Made by a program: the position numbers and the translations under genes. Of a stretch of DNA of 64,000 nucleotides, positions 62,721 to 64,000 are shown piece by piece (position 1 is the stretch's first letter; each line of letters opens with the position of its first letter). This DNA comes from Pseudodonghicola flavimaris (GTDB taxonomy: Bacteria; Pseudomonadota; Alphaproteobacteria; Rhodobacterales; Rhodobacteraceae): the NCBI RefSeq assembly GCF_030164425.1, contig NZ_JASNJD010000020.1:32317-96316 (forward strand), given 5' to 3'. A model generated the notes under the pieces. The model did no database searches. It was not told where the DNA came from and saw only the letters and a list, made by a program, of their open reading frames with translations.

Positions 62721-62997
62721 GCTCCCGCCCCATTGATTTCCGGCTTTTGGCGTGATTCAGGCTCCGCAAGACGGTAGTCAAATGCGACAAGCGGCTTTAC
62801 AAACTGCGCAACTGCGCCTCTCGTGACATTGCTGCGCGATGCACTGCCCGGCAGTGATCGAGATCATGTTCGGCCGCCTGAAGGATTGGAAGCCCGTCGC
62901 AACCCGCTATGAGAGGTGCCCGGAAGCGTTCTCCTCAACGATCATGCTCGCCGCAACCGTCTTGTTCTGGCTGTGAAATTCAATGAGTCTGTAGCCT
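62720..62997 (+). mobile_element. IS5-family insertion sequence remnant
   Basis: The left end (62720-62762, with CCATTGATTTC…GCGTGATTCAGG) resembles the left end of the next IS5 copy at 63342. It is fused directly to the 3' part of a transposase gene, so most of the element has been deleted. The right end, after the TGA at 62976, reads AATTCAATGAGTCTGTAGCC, whose complement matches the left-end terminus AGGCT…ATTGATTTC. Confidence 0.75.
62765..62976 (+). pseudogene. IS5-family transposase C-terminal fragment, frameshifted
   Basis: 62765-62812 encodes R-K-T-V-V-K-C-D-K-R-L-Y-K-L-R-N. After 41 foreign bases (62813-62853), 62854-62976 encodes V-I-E-I-M-F-G-R-L-K-D-W and then the typical ending A-A-T-V-L-F-W-L-stop. 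Joined, these give the conserved DKRxYKxRNxIEIMFGRLKDW block that holds the third catalytic acid of IS5-type DDE transposases. The 41-base insertion shifts the frame, so the fragment is dead. Confidence 0.8.
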
Positions 62998-63004
62998 AGG
63001 CTAC
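62991..63004. repeat. 14-bp perfect palindrome at an IS end
   Basis: GTAGCCTAGGCTAC straddles the right end of the remnant. The central CTAG fits the kind of target used by this IS group, and the mirrored GGCTAC could be the end of a second, lost copy. Confidence 0.5.
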
Positions 63005-63341
63005 AAAACTTTTTCGCCAAAGTAATCGTCCCGTTCGGCCAAAGCCACCGCGCCGCTACAGTGATGCCCAAAGTGTCCCACGACAAAAGCGCGTGGGACA
63101 AAACAGGCGAAAAACCCAAACAAATCAATGATATTATGCTGATATGGTGCCCCCACACGGCATCATTTTGTACATATATTTCAATACGAAAGAACAAATA
63201 CAGCGTAAAATATGCGTACCATTCTGCGAAGACGGCACCTCAACGAGAGACTGATCAGAAGCCCCCCGTTATGCGTTGCCTGAACCTAAGTATAGGCGAC
63301 CCATCATACCCCGAGGTAGACCGAAGCGAAATCCACGTCTA
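62998..63341. other. AT-richer stretch without a recognisable gene
   Basis: 344 bases between two IS5-type elements, clearly lower in GC than the rest of the window. Two short open frames exist (about 93 and 96 codons), but neither has a ribosome site, a known motif or the codon use of the surrounding genes. The one clear structure is the hairpin at 63074. It is probably plasmid- or element-derived filler. Confidence 0.6.
63074..63100. repeat. 9-bp inverted repeat in the AT-rich stretch
   Basis: TGTCCCACG (63074-63082) and CGTGGGACA (63092-63100) flank a 9-base loop. Perfect arms in otherwise featureless DNA suggest a recombination, terminator or operator site. Confidence 0.5.
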
Positions 63342-63880
63342 GGCTCAGGACCTATTGATTTCTGCGGAACGGCATGATTCAGCGGTCGAAAACGAGCGGT
63401 GAACATGTCTGATCTTTTCTGGCAGAGCGACGCGCAGATGGCGCGTTTAGAACCCTACTTCCCGAAGTCCCACGGCAAGCCGCGTGTCGACGACCGGCGT
63501 GTTCTGAGTGGGATTATCTTCATAAACCGCAATGGCTCGCGCTGGAGGGATGCGCCGAAAGAGTATGGTCCGCACAAGACGCTCTACAACCGTTGGAAGC
63601 GCTGGAGCGATAAGGGTATCTTCGCACAGATGCTGGCCGGGTTGGCAGCCGGGCACGGCGAGAGGAAGACCGTGATGATCGACGCCACCTACCTGAAGGC
63701 CCACCGAACGGCGTCCAGTCTGGGCGTCAAAAAAAGGGGGGCGCGGTCGTCTGATCGGCCGAACCAAAGGCGGCATGAACACCAAGTAGCATGCCATTTG
63801 CGACAGTCAGGGAAGGCCGATCGATCTGTTCGTCACCGCTGGGCAAGTGAGCGACTATATTGGCGCGAGGGCGTTGCTCA
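63342..63880 (+). mobile_element. IS5-family element, interrupted by IS66-family element
   Basis: The left end begins GGCTCAGGACCTATTGATTT after a CTA target. It contains the transposase start at 63405 and is cut at 63880 by the GTAAGCGG end of an IS66-family element. The right half would lie beyond the inserted element, outside the window. Confidence 0.8.
63405..63879 (+). pseudogene. IS5-family transposase, frameshifted and interrupted
   Basis: 63405 to about 63735 encodes a normal N-terminal half: F-W-Q-S-D-A-Q-M-A-R-L-E-P-Y-F-P, W-R-D-A-P, Y-N-R-W-K-R-W and the catalytic-acid segment M-I-D-A-T-Y-L-K-A-H-R. At an A7G6 run (63729-63741) the frame is lost. The homologous continuation G-R-L-I-G-R-T-K-G-G-M-N-T-K resumes one base over, then meets TAG at 63787-63789. 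Homology goes on (D-S-Q-G-R-P-I-D-L-F-V-T-A-G-Q) until the IS66 insertion at 63880. The single-frame product therefore ends in unrelated residues. Frameshifting is natural in some IS5 subgroups, but here a stop and an insertion follow, so it is inactive. Confidence 0.82.
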
Positions 63881-64000
63881 GTAAGCGGCGGCTGCATCCC
63901 ACCTCAGGTTCAGCTTGACGGCTTGAAGTTCCACGGGAGAAGTTCGTCGATGCGGCCTTGCGGATGGCCGGCGGCGATGGCCTCGAGGGTGGTCTTGAGA
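63881..64000 (-). mobile_element. IS66-family element, right end (partial)
   Basis: It begins with GTAAGCGGCGGCTGCATCCC; IS66-family termini start with GTAA. It runs off the window. The 8 bases before it, GTTGCTCA (63873-63880), should be the target duplication if the other end is found. Confidence 0.75.
63910..64000 (-). CDS. IS66-family transposase, C-terminal fragment (partial at window end)
   Basis: The minus-strand reading gives L-K-T-T-L-E-A-I-A-A-G-H-P-Q-G-R-I-D-E-L-L-P-W-N-F followed by K-P-S-S-stop. This is the characteristic C-terminus of IS66-family transposases (H-P-x-x-R-I-D-E-L-L-P-W). The stop is at 63910-63912, close to the element's GTAA end as expected. The gene continues beyond 64000. 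Confidence 0.8.
   Translation of the reverse strand, partial: LKTTLEAIAAGHPQGRIDELLPWNFKPSS

Noticed and set aside
62907..63197. A 96-residue minus-strand open frame
   Set aside because: It overlaps the transposase remnant antisense and has no supporting signal.
63061..63342. A 93-residue open frame in the AT-rich stretch
   Set aside because: It crosses the hairpin, lacks a ribosome site and has no recognisable motif.

Overview
The window is GC-rich chromosomal DNA from an alphaproteobacterium, very probably a member of the Rhodobacteraceae (Rhodobacter/Paracoccus/Rhodovulum-like). I base this on gene content and order: a LolC/E–LolD pair, divergent putR/putA and metR/metF, a pcm–tolC–PopZ-like block, a TIGR04283-type glycosyltransferase, and short conserved hypothetical proteins familiar from this family. 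A recurrent intergenic element of the form AAATATCCyGGGGG…GGGGGCAGmGCCCCC points the same way. No rRNA, tRNA or CRISPR array was found.

Layout. 0–5 kb: a thioesterase, a Tag-like glycosylase and a lipoprotein metallopeptidase face two small c-type cytochromes and the lipoprotein-releasing transporter. 5–8.2 kb: small hypothetical genes, including a DUF2892 membrane protein behind a SqrR/BigR-type sulfide operator and a membrane protein that looks like an inactive M48 peptidase. 8.2–12 kb: a nucleoside salvage block on the minus strand (cdd, deoA, deoB, then upp). 12–18 kb: malic enzyme, propionyl-CoA synthetase behind a TTTGCAAA cluster, and an amidase. 18–28.4 kb: NAD kinase, glyA, a hydrolase, a rhodanese protein, putR/putA, an ASCH protein, and the rhomboid and GFA genes. 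28.4–34 kb: inositol phosphatase, oxidoreductase, ketopantoate reductase, metR/metF and a thioesterase.

34–39.2 kb: a minus-strand group of a type III PLP decarboxylase, an orphan form II molybdenum hydroxylase large subunit and a DUF2235 hydrolase, with a divergent Lrp/AsnC regulator. 39–52 kb: a ZntB-like transporter, valS, a cupin, enoyl-CoA hydratase, two aminotransferases, an MsbA-like ABC exporter, the glycosyltransferase, ygfZ and an ICMT-like protein. 52–58.4 kb: efp, a DUF6280-like protein, cobQ, a PopZ-like scaffold, tolC and pcm. 58.4–62.7 kb: an AraC regulator divergent from a secreted amidohydrolase, with a perfect palindrome between them, and a Na/Pi cotransporter.

62.7–64 kb is a mobile-element graveyard: a deleted IS5-family remnant touching the Na/Pi stop codon, an AT-rich stretch without genes, and a second IS5-family element carrying an inserted IS66-family element that runs off the window.

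Most genes are ordinary chromosomal housekeeping and catabolic genes. The most interesting leads are the PopZ-like protein in a Caulobacter-like neighbourhood, the decarboxylase/molybdenum hydroxylase/DUF2235 group, the sulfide-type operator on a lone DUF2892 gene, and the intergenic repeat family, which sits only between convergent genes.
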